NCBI GenBank assembly: GCA_964595355.1
Contig: CAZQQD010000008.1
Location: forward strand, 1 to 54,424
Direction of reading: 5' to 3'
DNA from: JAKAGZ01 sp964595355
GTDB taxonomy: Bacteria > Bacteroidota > Ignavibacteria > Ignavibacteriales > Ignavibacteriaceae
Length of the DNA stretch: 54,424 nucleotides
Positions within the stretch are counted from its first letter, which is position 1, and each line of letters starts with the position of its first letter. Positions 33,819-40,819 of this stretch are shown in pieces. A program made the position numbers and the translations under genes. The notes under the pieces were generated by a model. The model saw only the letters and a list, made by a program, of their open reading frames with translations. It had not been told where the DNA came from and searched no databases.

Positions 33819-35609
33819 TTATTCTTCCGACGTAGATGCAAGAACTTCTTCGATTGATGTCAACCCTAACTTTACCTTTTCAAATCCCGCCTCACGCAGA
33901 CTTAATGTTCCATCCTTTTTCGCTTGTATCCTTATCTTTTCCTCATCAACTTCTACACCCGATTTAACGATAGCTTCCCTAATTGGTCTTGTAAAGTATA
34001 GTGCTTCGTGTATTGCTAGCCTTCCTTTATAACCCGTCTTTCCGCATTTTTCACAACCAACTGGTTCATAAACCACATAGTTTCTCCACTCAGCAATATT
34101 TAATCCAGCGGCTTTCATCATAGCTTCATCAAAATTAGCGGTGCGTTTCTTACAATCCGGACATAGTCTTCTTACTAAACGTTGTGCAACAATAAGGTTT
34201 ATTGCATATGCAATAAGAAACGGCTCAATTCCCATTTTATAAAGTCTGGCAACTGCACTTGGCGCGTCATTCGTGTGAAGAGTAGAAAAAGTTAGGTGTC
34301 CTGTGTTTGCCAATTTGATTGCAACTTCAGCTGTTTCTTTATCTCTCATCTCACCAACCAGAACTATATCAGGGTCATGGCGAAGTATAGATCTGATTGC
34401 CTGTTCAAAATTCATTTTGTGACCAATCTTTAATTGCCTTGCTCCTTCAATAACATATTCCACGGGGTCTTCAACGGTTAAAACATTTACGCTTGGATCT
34501 ACTACCTGGTATAAGGCTGCTACAAGCGTGGTGCTTTTACCACTTCCTGTAGGTCCGGTTAAAATGACCATTCCCTGGGGCTGGTTAATGGCCTTTAAAA
34601 ATGCATCTTTTGAATATCCGGCTAATCCAAGTTTATCAATGTCTCTTATTACTTTTCTGTCGTCAAGAATTCTTATAACGACACTTTCAAATTTATTCTT
34701 AAGTTCCGTTCCAACCATCGGCAATACCGAAACTCTGAAACGAATAATATTACCATCTATCTCTCTCTGAATAAAACCATCCTGAGCTCTTTCTCTTTCG
34801 AACCTATCCATTCCTTTTGAGCGATCTTTAACAACTGCCACAACCGCTTCAGGAAGAGTATTATCTTGAACATGCCAAACCTGGAGTTTTCCATCTACAC
34901 GAAAATTTATTTCTGTTTTATTTCCCGCTCTTGGAATAAAATGAATATCGCTGGCTCCTTTTCTGACACCTTCGAGCAAAGCCCCTTCAACCAAGTTGAT
35001 TAATGCACTCTTGTTTATTTCGGCATCAAGCTCGTCTTCATCAAGTGACGCTTCTTCTCTTTCTATTTCAAGCTCAGGTGCTACGTCTTCCATAGCTTTC
35101 AGAAATACATTTTCGGGGGGAAGAACTATCTGTATAAGCCTTTCAAAATCATGCTTTTTTATATAAACAACTTCATATTTTTTTGCTTGTAAACTGAAAG
35201 CTACTTTAGGAATATTTCTGTCTGTAGGGTCTATTGCGGCTAAAATCAATTTATCCTTTGTTCTGTCATCAAACATAAAGGGAATAATTTTATGCTCCAG
35301 CATCTGACTTTTCAGCTGCTCATTAGTATCGTCAATCATTTGTTTAATGGAATCAATGCGACGTTGAGGAATTTCATCCGGATTTATTTCTAGTTCCCTG
35401 AAAGCATAAAGTATCGCAACTTCTCTAAAAATAATATCGTGATCATAATTAAAATCCTGTACTAATATTTGAGCAAGGTTTCTTTTTATCTTACTTTTAT
35501 CATTAGCTTTTGCAGTAAGGGCCTTTTCCAAAACTACACTATCGATTATTCCTTTCTTAAAAAGTAAATAACCAATTTTATCTGTCATCTCAAGGTTTGT
35601 GTCAATCAT
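33819..35609 (-). CDS. pilB: PilB/GspE-like assembly ATPase
   Basis: A 596-residue hexameric ATPase that drives filament extension. An MshEN-type N-terminal domain (about residues 1-160) is followed by the secretion ATPase core with Walker A GPTGSGKS (352-359), Asp box LVGEMRDKETAEVA, His box TGHLTFSTLHTND and the zinc-binding CPDC ... CEKC pairs that mark PilB/GspE against PilT. The gene overlaps pilC by 4 nt (ATGA type). Together with pilT it gives a complete extension/retraction motor pair. Confidence 0.94.
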   Translation of the reverse strand: MIDTNLEMTDKIGYLLFKKGIIDSVVLEKALTAKANDKSKIKRNLAQILVQDFNYDHDIIFREVAILYAFRELEINPDEIPQRRIDSIKQMIDDTNEQLKSQMLEHKIIPFMFDDRTKDKLILAAIDPTDRNIPKVAFSLQAKKYEVVYIKKHDFERLIQIVLPPENVFLKAMEDVAPELEIEREEASLDEDELDAEINKSALINLVEGALLEGVRKGASDIHFIPRAGNKTEINFRVDGKLQVWHVQDNTLPEAVVAVVKDRSKGMDRFERERAQDGFIQREIDGNIIRFRVSVLPMVGTELKNKFESVVIRILDDRKVIRDIDKLGLAGYSKDAFLKAINQPQGMVILTGPTGSGKSTTLVAALYQVVDPSVNVLTVEDPVEYVIEGARQLKIGHKMNFEQAIRSILRHDPDIVLVGEMRDKETAEVAIKLANTGHLTFSTLHTNDAPSAVARLYKMGIEPFLIAYAINLIVAQRLVRRLCPDCKKRTANFDEAMMKAAGLNIAEWRNYVVYEPVGCEKCGKTGYKGRLAIHEALYFTRPIREAIVKSGVEVDEEKIRIQAKKDGTLSLREAGFEKVKLGLTSIEEVLASTSEE

Positions 35610-36982
35610 GATATAGTTCTTTCTATATGAATTTCATTACTAACTGTTCCGGGTGTTTTAGGTCTTATTGTGGCCGTTTCTGCCGATACAAGTGTTAGCA
35701 AAATCATAACGACCATAATTATCATTGCAATAAAAACCTGTATTAACTCAATAACATTTTTTAGTCTATATACTGTTTCTGCTTCATAGTAATTTGCGAT
35801 CTGTAAAGAAGTGTTTTTAATCGTTCCTGTCTCTTCGCCTGAATGTAGTCGTGAAATTGCTGTATCAGTAAAAACACCTGTTGTCTCAAACGCTTCTGTT
35901 ATTCCTATTCCTTTTTTTATCATCATTGGTATGGCTACATTTTTAATCCTTTCTTCAAAATACTTGTTACCCGTAGCCTCAGCAGCTATTCTTATCGGTT
36001 CAATACTTTCAGCCGAACCACTATATAAGGTATAAAAAACACGACAATAAACCTCAATAAGAGTTTTATGTATTAATGATCCAATCACTGGAATTTTAAT
36101 AATATACTTATCAAAAAGGTAAGCGCCCTTCTTTGTTTTAAAGTAACGCCAAAGCACTACGGGTGGCACAATAACTATTAATGTCATTATCAAACTATTA
36201 TTCGTAAGAAAATCACTGATTTTTAATGTGAATGCGGTCATTGGTGGAAGAGGTATATCAAACTTAACAAACAATTTTGCGGTTTCAGGAAATATATAGC
36301 CAACATAAAATAAGCAAGCAAGAAAAAGTACGAAAATAGTAATGGCCGGTGTAATCAATGCACTTCTCAAGCTCTTTTTGAATTCCATTCTTCTTTCAAG
36401 AAATTTTGCAGTAGCTTTATATATTTCTACCATATTACCGCTTTTCGAAGCAAGTCCCAACATATAGGCTGTAAATTTACCAAAGACGGGTTGGTATTTT
36501 AAAAATGTAGCTTCGCTGTCCGCACCTTTTTTTAATTCATTATTAATTTCTTTCAATGTTTCTTTTAAAGTTCTGTTTTCTGTATCACCTATCAGCAAAG
36601 TCAGTATTTCGCTGTAAGGAAGTTTTTGTTCCAGTAACTCTGCGCTTATTTTTACAAATGAAACTATCTCTGTTTGAGGGGGGTTAAAATGGATATCGAT
36701 GAGTTTTTTGTTAACAGAAAGAATTGTATATCCGAGTTTTGTAAGAGCATCTTCTACTTCTTTTTTATTAAAGGCTTTTTGCTCACCTCTAACTGGTTTG
36801 TCTGTTCCTTTTCTAACTTTATAAAGATATGTTGACTTAACTTCAACAAATTTAATTTTTAGTTGGTTTTTCTCAGCTAACCGGAAAATTTTTCTTTTGC
36901 CTTCTCTCCCTGAGGAAGCAGCTAATGAACCGTTGATAGTTTGCCCATTCACTTTCTCAGCAGAAAATCTCAATTCAACCAT
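35606..36982 (-). CDS. pilC: PilC/GspF-like inner-membrane platform protein
   Basis: A 458-residue protein. After a non-membrane N-terminal region of about 100 residues come two GspF-type helical domains, each followed by membrane segments (about 205-228 and 262-282, then a C-terminal one near 410-435). KSGNMVEIY and HSGEETGTI are the paired GspF signatures SG(N/E)-x-(V/I). It is the rotor platform on which pilins are loaded by PilB. A hairpin lies in the 93-nt gap between the preceding pilin gene and this gene, so the machinery genes are probably expressed below the pilin. Confidence 0.9.
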   Translation of the reverse strand: MVELRFSAEKVNGQTINGSLAASSGREGKRKIFRLAEKNQLKIKFVEVKSTYLYKVRKGTDKPVRGEQKAFNKKEVEDALTKLGYTILSVNKKLIDIHFNPPQTEIVSFVKISAELLEQKLPYSEILTLLIGDTENRTLKETLKEINNELKKGADSEATFLKYQPVFGKFTAYMLGLASKSGNMVEIYKATAKFLERRMEFKKSLRSALITPAITIFVLFLACLFYVGYIFPETAKLFVKFDIPLPPMTAFTLKISDFLTNNSLIMTLIVIVPPVVLWRYFKTKKGAYLFDKYIIKIPVIGSLIHKTLIEVYCRVFYTLYSGSAESIEPIRIAAEATGNKYFEERIKNVAIPMMIKKGIGITEAFETTGVFTDTAISRLHSGEETGTIKNTSLQIANYYEAETVYRLKNVIELIQVFIAMIIMVVMILLTLVSAETATIRPKTPGTVSNEIHIERTIS

Positions 36983-37004
36983 AATATTCCTTTAAAATTG
37001 AAAC

Positions 37005-37036
37005 AGGCTGATAAAATATACTAATTTTATCAGCCT
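37005..37036 (-). terminator. Partial terminator/attenuator hairpin between pilin and pilC
   Basis: A 13-bp stem (AGGCTGATAAAAT with its complement) and a 6-nt loop lie just after the pilin stop (37076) and before the pilC start (36982). The following run, GTTTCAATTTT, is only moderately T-rich, so read-through is expected. Such hairpins keep pilin mRNA abundant relative to the machinery. Confidence 0.7.
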
Positions 37037-37075
37037 TTCGAAAAAGAAATTATACACGATTCTGGAAATTATATA

Positions 37076-37403
37076 TTAGTTATTAATTGCAACCGTTATT
37101 GCCGTAGGCGTAACAGTAGCTGTCGCTTGAACATTANNNNNNNNNNNNNNNNNNNNNNNNNNNNNNNNNNNNNNNNNNNNNNNNNNNNNNNNNNNNNNNN
37201 NNNNNNNNNNNNNNNNNNNNNNNNNNNNNNNNNNNNTTTTTATAATGTTGCTGTGCCATTGCACCCAGATTATTTAAATCTGATACAACTGCGTCTCTGT
37301 TAGATGATACAGCATTAGCGTTAAAAAGATTAATACCAACCACTACTGCGATACCAACGACGATTACGCCTAATACGATGAGTAAGAGTTGTTGTTGACC
37401 CAT
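37076..37403 (-). CDS. Pilin-like protein A, interrupted by a 100-N assembly gap
   Basis: The N-terminus (37237-37403) reads MGQQQLLLIVLG and continues as a helix of about 22 hydrophobic residues, then NLFNANAVSSNRDAVV. The C-terminus (37076-37136) ends TVTPTAITVAINN. Between them are 100 N of placeholder length, so the apparent frame change is an artefact. It is a paralogue of the gene at 37505 (shared MGQQQLLLI start, G-I-A helix, similar end). With no leader other than Met-Gly and no Glu5, it is not a classical pilin; its place before pilC-pilB-pilT and its helix suggest the major filament subunit. Confidence 0.7.
37137..37236. other. Assembly gap (100 N)
   Basis: Exactly 100 N, a standard placeholder, inside pilin-like gene A. 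The true length is unknown. By comparison with the paralogue, residues after AQQHYK, including a Gly-rich loop, are missing. Confidence 0.98.
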
Positions 37404-37504
37404 AATGTATTCCTTCTGAAATGTTTGAAATAGATTTAATTAATTAAAAAGAACACTTTAAAATTGCTGACTACAAAATTTTATTTATTATAATTGTTTA
37501 ATAT

Positions 37505-37885
37505 TTAATTTACTATGCCAGTGCTAAAACTATTTGCTAAGACAGTAATCCTTACTTTCACAGAGTCATTACCAGTAACTACTTCATTACCTGTTCCAAT
37601 AATAACAACACTATCATTATAAGCTGTTGAAATAAAGCTCCCTGTTGCTGTTGCTGCCATATCCCCGGGTATCGTCCATCCTGTAAAAGAACCGCCACCG
37701 CCACCAATTACGGATGGCTTTCTATAATAACTCATCGCTAACGATGCTAGGCTTGATCCTTCGTTTATTAATAAATGCCGTTTCTCATCAATCGAATGCG
37801 CTCGGAAAAGTGTTATTGAAACAGCAATTGCGATTCCAATAATAATAGCGCCTAAAATTATTAGTAATAACTGTTGTTGTCCCAC
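37505..37885 (-). CDS. Pilin-like protein B
   Basis: A 126-residue protein beginning MGQQQLLLIILG (GTG start), a hydrophobic helix to about residue 28, then a charged helix (HSIDEKRHLLIN) and SLASLAMSYYRKP. A Gly-rich turn GGGGGSF leads to a beta-rich C-terminal part. Helix plus small beta domain is the pilin layout, but there is no charged leader, no G-F cleavage site and no Glu5. The start codon is inferred from the conserved MGQQQ of its paralogue at 37403; AAAAGG lies about 10 nt upstream. First gene of the minus-strand pilus operon or a close companion to it. Confidence 0.72.
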   Translation of the reverse strand: MGQQQLLLIILGAIIIGIAIAVSITLFRAHSIDEKRHLLINEGSSLASLAMSYYRKPSVIGGGGGSFTGWTIPGDMAATATGSFISTAYNDSVVIIGTGNEVVTGNDSVKVRITVLANSFSTGIVN

Positions 37886-37913
37886 CTAACGGCAGCCTTT
37901 TTGACTAGCATAA

Positions 37914-37929
37914 GGAAAATTTATGCCAA
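37914..37929 (-). promoter_or_regulatory. Weak sigma-54-like element before pilin-like gene B
   Basis: Minus strand TTGGCATAAATTTTCC: the -24 GG and -12 C are in the right phase, but TTCC replaces TTGC. It has the same form as the element at 11405. It would start transcription near 37902, 17 nt before the GTG. Confidence 0.3.
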
Positions 37930-37996
37930 AATTTAACTCCCTGAAATATAATAAAATAAAGGCTTTTATTTAACCTACATTAGAGTATGTAAATAT

Positions 37997-38079
37997 TACG
38001 TGTAAATTTTACCGGCTTGGTAATAATTACCGGTAACTTTGGGTGTTGCCCGTTATTCTTCCTGAAATTTTTACACGTA
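37997..38079. promoter_or_regulatory. Palindromic enhancer-like region between divergent pilin operons
   Basis: The 342-nt gap 37886-38227 holds no gene. It contains a perfect 10-bp inverted repeat TACGTGTAAA (37997-38006) / TTTACACGTA (38070-38079). Nested inside are TTACCGG (38009-38015) / CCGGTAA (38030-38036) and GGTAA-TAA-TTACC (38019-38031). They lie about 110-190 nt upstream of the predicted sigma-54 start, the usual place for NtrC-type activator sites. Confidence 0.55.
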
Positions 38080-38160
38080 TAAAATTTTGCTAATTTAAGC
38101 TCTCTTTTTCTTTAGTTTTTCAATAGATTTTAGATTGACAAAAGTAGCTCTTATAATTTC

Positions 38161-38176
38161 TTAGCACGAAAATTGC
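38161..38176 (+). promoter_or_regulatory. Sigma-54 promoter of the minor-pilin-like operon
   Basis: TTAGCACGAAAATTGC differs from the consensus TTGGCACG-N4-TTGC at one position (A for the first G of the -24 pair); the -12 element is perfect, followed by TT. Transcription would start near 38188, 40 nt before the ATG at 38228. Confidence 0.75.
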
Positions 38177-38227
38177 TTATCTTATATAAATTTAGTTGTA
38201 AACATTTATTAGCTTTGGTAGGATAAG

Positions 38228-38737
38228 ATGAACACAGGACAGATGTTACTGACAATAGGCGCAATGATCTTATTATCGACTCTGATATTAAGGGTCAATA
38301 ATAATTTTGCTGGAAATACTGAGACAGTTTATGACTCTAAATTTACCATCCTGGCTACTTCGGTTGGCGCTTCCATAATTGAAGAAGCAATGGGAAAGGC
38401 GTTTGATGAAAATACTGTAAATGCACCGGTCAGCAAATTATCAGACTTAACAAATGCCAATAAACTCAAAGCAGAAAGCGGAGAAAGTTATCCTAACTTT
38501 AATGATTTTGACGACTACAATGGATATACTAAAATCGATTCGACTATGCCTTCAGCGATTTTTGATATTAAATGCAGCGTGGTATATGTAGACCCGAATA
38601 ATCCGGATGTTACGTCAAACAGCAGAACCTGGACAAAGAGAATTTCCGTTATAGTATATGCTGATAAAAATAGTACTAGTTTAATGAAAGATACAGTAAG
38701 GCTTTCGTCGCTTTTCAGCTATTGGGTTTTTAATTAA
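38228..38737 (+). CDS. Minor-pilin-like protein (possibly PilV/GspI-like)
   Basis: A 169-residue protein. MNTG is followed at once by a hydrophobic helix (QMLLTIGAMILLSTLIL, to about residue 22), then a long helix region and a beta-rich C-terminus with RTWTKRISVIVYAD. The Gly at residue 4 is the only candidate for prepilin cleavage; there is no basic leader and no Glu5. Order V-W-X in classical minor pilin operons and the present order (this gene, then a GspJ/PilW-like, then long PilX-like genes) suggest the PilV/GspI position, but that is inference. It is the first gene behind the sigma-54 promoter. Confidence 0.65.
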   Translation: MNTGQMLLTIGAMILLSTLILRVNNNFAGNTETVYDSKFTILATSVGASIIEEAMGKAFDENTVNAPVSKLSDLTNANKLKAESGESYPNFNDFDDYNGYTKIDSTMPSAIFDIKCSVVYVDPNNPDVTSNSRTWTKRISVIVYADKNSTSLMKDTVRLSSLFSYWVFN

Positions 38738-38755
38738 AATAAAAAATGTAATAAA

Positions 38756-39355
38756 ATGGGTGCTAGTACACTTTTAGACATACTTGGTTCGATAATAGTT
38801 GGCGGTTTAATCTTGCTGATTTTATTCCGACTGAATACATCCGCAACTTCCAATCTTTATAACAATACATCAGAAGCCAATGTTCAGTCAGCTATGATTT
38901 CAGTAGGTTCCGTTTTAGAAAACGATTTTAGAAAAATAGGTTATTGTAAAGATTGGACTAAAATACCGGATCCTTCAAAATCTATTTTATTAGCCGACAC
39001 ATCTTCTATTAAATTTTTAACAGATGTTAATAACGATGGCATTGTTGATACGCTGTATTATTATGTTGGCCCGACCAGCGCGCTTTTAAACACACCAAAT
39101 CCACGGGATCGGTTGTTATACAGAGTTGTAAATAGCGAAACCCCGAAAAGCTCCAATGTTGGTGTCACGAAATTCAAATTAACATATTACGATAGTTTTG
39201 GGAATACTTTGACCACCCCGGTTAATCCTCCTGGTCAAATACAAAAAATGCAAATTGATCTGCAGGTTGAGAACCCTGAACCTATTGACTCCACTTATGT
39301 AGTGGCGTTCTGGAGACAATTAAGATTATCAGCAAGAAATTTGCAAAACAGGTAA
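38756..39355 (+). CDS. Minor-pilin-like protein (PilW/GspJ-like) with calcium-type loop
   Basis: A 199-residue protein starting MGASTLLDILG with a hydrophobic helix to about residue 25. The beta region contains RLLYRVV and VTKFKLTYYDSFGN, the hydrophobic-YYD-G pattern of PilW/GspJ pseudopilins. DVNNDGIVD at residues 90-98 has the DxNxDGxxD spacing of a calcium-binding loop as in EF-hand and dockerin repeats. No basic leader and no Glu5. It follows the previous gene by 18 nt and precedes the next by 13 nt. Confidence 0.7.
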   Translation: MGASTLLDILGSIIVGGLILLILFRLNTSATSNLYNNTSEANVQSAMISVGSVLENDFRKIGYCKDWTKIPDPSKSILLADTSSIKFLTDVNNDGIVDTLYYYVGPTSALLNTPNPRDRLLYRVVNSETPKSSNVGVTKFKLTYYDSFGNTLTTPVNPPGQIQKMQIDLQVENPEPIDSTYVVAFWRQLRLSARNLQNR

Positions 39356-39368
39356 AAAGGAAATTACT

Positions 39369-40414
39369 ATGGGAGGAAAAGCAATTTTATTTTTGGTTAT
39401 AGGTTTCAGTACTATTTTTTTAATTATGGAAAAAAATATTGGAACTGCTTCAAGCCGTGCAGTTGACAATATGGCAAGCTATTATGACAATATGAATGTA
39501 CATAATATTGCTGTCGCCGGAGCTAATGTAGGAGCAAATCAAATATTTCTTGATCATACCTGGACGGCTGGCTTTAATAATGTTTCTTTTTCCGGGGGNN
39601 NNNNNNNNNNNNNNNNNNNNNNNNNNNNNNNNNNNNNNNNNNNNNNNNNNNNNNNNNNNNNNNNNNNNNNNNNNNNNNNNNNNNNNNNNNNNNNNNNNAT
39701 GGCACGGCCAATTTGCAACAGTTGGCAGATGATGGTGGTGCAGATATTACCGGCCACGACACAGTTTATATAGCTTTTGCCGGTGATAGTATAAAATATA
39801 AATATTCTTATAACAGTAATTACACATCTGTTTTAGGATCTACCTTTGCGCCAAACGGGGCCATTTTTGCCTCAGGTGCCGTACTTAGAATGCAAGGAAC
39901 CGTAAAGGGACAATATTCCATCGGGGCTTCTCAGGAAACAAAAACCGTCACTACTACCCATACCAATAGAAGAGGCAAGACAAGAACAAAAACAAAGACT
40001 TACACAATAGGGGGGGATATTTATCTAGATGGAGATGTAGTATATAACACCGACCCTGTCTCTAATCCAAATTCAACAGATCTTTTAGGCATAGTTGCAC
40101 AAAATAATGTTCTTATCACAGATAACACTGCAAACAAGAACAATATAAATATTCAGGCTGCAATATATGCAGAGACCGGGGGCTTTGGCGCTGAAAATTA
40201 CGCCAAGAGACTCGTATCAGGTACAATCGATTTAAATGGGGGAATAACACAACACATAAGATTACCTGTGGGTACTTTTAAAAACAGTGGTAAATTCAAT
40301 TATATAGTTTCGGGGTTCCAAAAAAACTACCGGTATGATGATCGTCTGATGGTTGCTACTCCACCGGGGTTTCCAAGCACCGGCATGTTTGAAATTGTTT
40401 CGTGGTATGAGTGA
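39369..40414 (+). CDS. Large pilin-like protein C1 (PilX/DUF4900-like), interrupted by a 100-N gap
   Basis: Starts MGGKAILFLVIG with AAAGGAAA upstream; a hydrophobic helix to about residue 20 is followed by a polar helix (GTASSRAVDNM). After the gap the frame continues GTANLQQLADDGG to the end EIVSWYE. Compared with the complete paralogue at 40820, 116 codons (about 345 nt) are missing, so the 100 N understate the gap and the frame shift is false. With them the protein would be 429 residues, exactly the paralogue's length. A Thr/Lys/Arg-rich basic hairpin lies in the middle of the visible C-terminal part. Confidence 0.75.
39599..39698. other. Assembly gap (100 N)
   Basis: Exactly 100 N inside pilin-like gene C1. 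Alignment with the paralogue predicts about 345 nt of real sequence here. Confidence 0.98.
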
Positions 40415-40621
40415 CTCGTTTTTCTTAAAAAAACTAGCTTGCCTTAGGCAAGATAAAATTTAAGAAATTTGGTTCAACTAATTTGCTATGATGAAAATAC
40501 TAATACAGATATAGGAATTATAAAATCTATGTTGGACAAAAAAGATATTTATACGACTAATTTTAGTTTAACAGACACTCTAAAATTTCACCTGGTGATT
40601 TAATACTAAGGCTTAATTTAT

Positions 40622-40780
40622 ATGTCTTATTTAATTACCTTAATCATAACTTCTTTTATTGTATCCTTAAACGTTTACCTATCCAGTATTTCATTTCAAA
40701 AGAACTTTCTAATTAATTCACACCAAAATTTGGGCTCACTACCGGGAGTCCAAATGTGGACATCACATAATTTAACTTAA
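40622..40780 (+). CDS. Possible small membrane ORF between the tandem pilin-like genes
   Basis: The 405-nt spacer 40415-40819 contains one plausible frame of 52 codons, with AAGG 10 nt before the ATG. The product begins MSYLITLIITSFIVSLNVYL, a single hydrophobic helix at the extreme N-terminus like the pilin-like proteins around it, then a short polar tail. It could be a small subunit, a decayed pilin gene or chance. The spacer also holds a 6-bp hairpin (CTTGCC/GGCAAG, 40438-40452) without a T run. Confidence 0.3.
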   Translation: MSYLITLIITSFIVSLNVYLSSISFQKNFLINSHQNLGSLPGVQMWTSHNLT

Positions 40781-40819
40781 CAGAAAAAACCTGAACAACA
40801 GGCAAAGGAAAATAAACAT

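Noticed and set aside
37076..37403. Two overlapping short genes across the first N run
   Set aside because: Both contain the N run; they are the two ends of one pilin-like gene.
39369..40414. Frameshifted pseudogene at pilin-like C1
   Set aside because: The frame change is caused by a 100-N placeholder; the paralogue shows the flanks fit one intact 429-codon gene.
40438..40452. Hairpin CTTGCC/GGCAAG as a terminator of C1
   Set aside because: The stem is only 6 bp and no T run follows on the plus strand.
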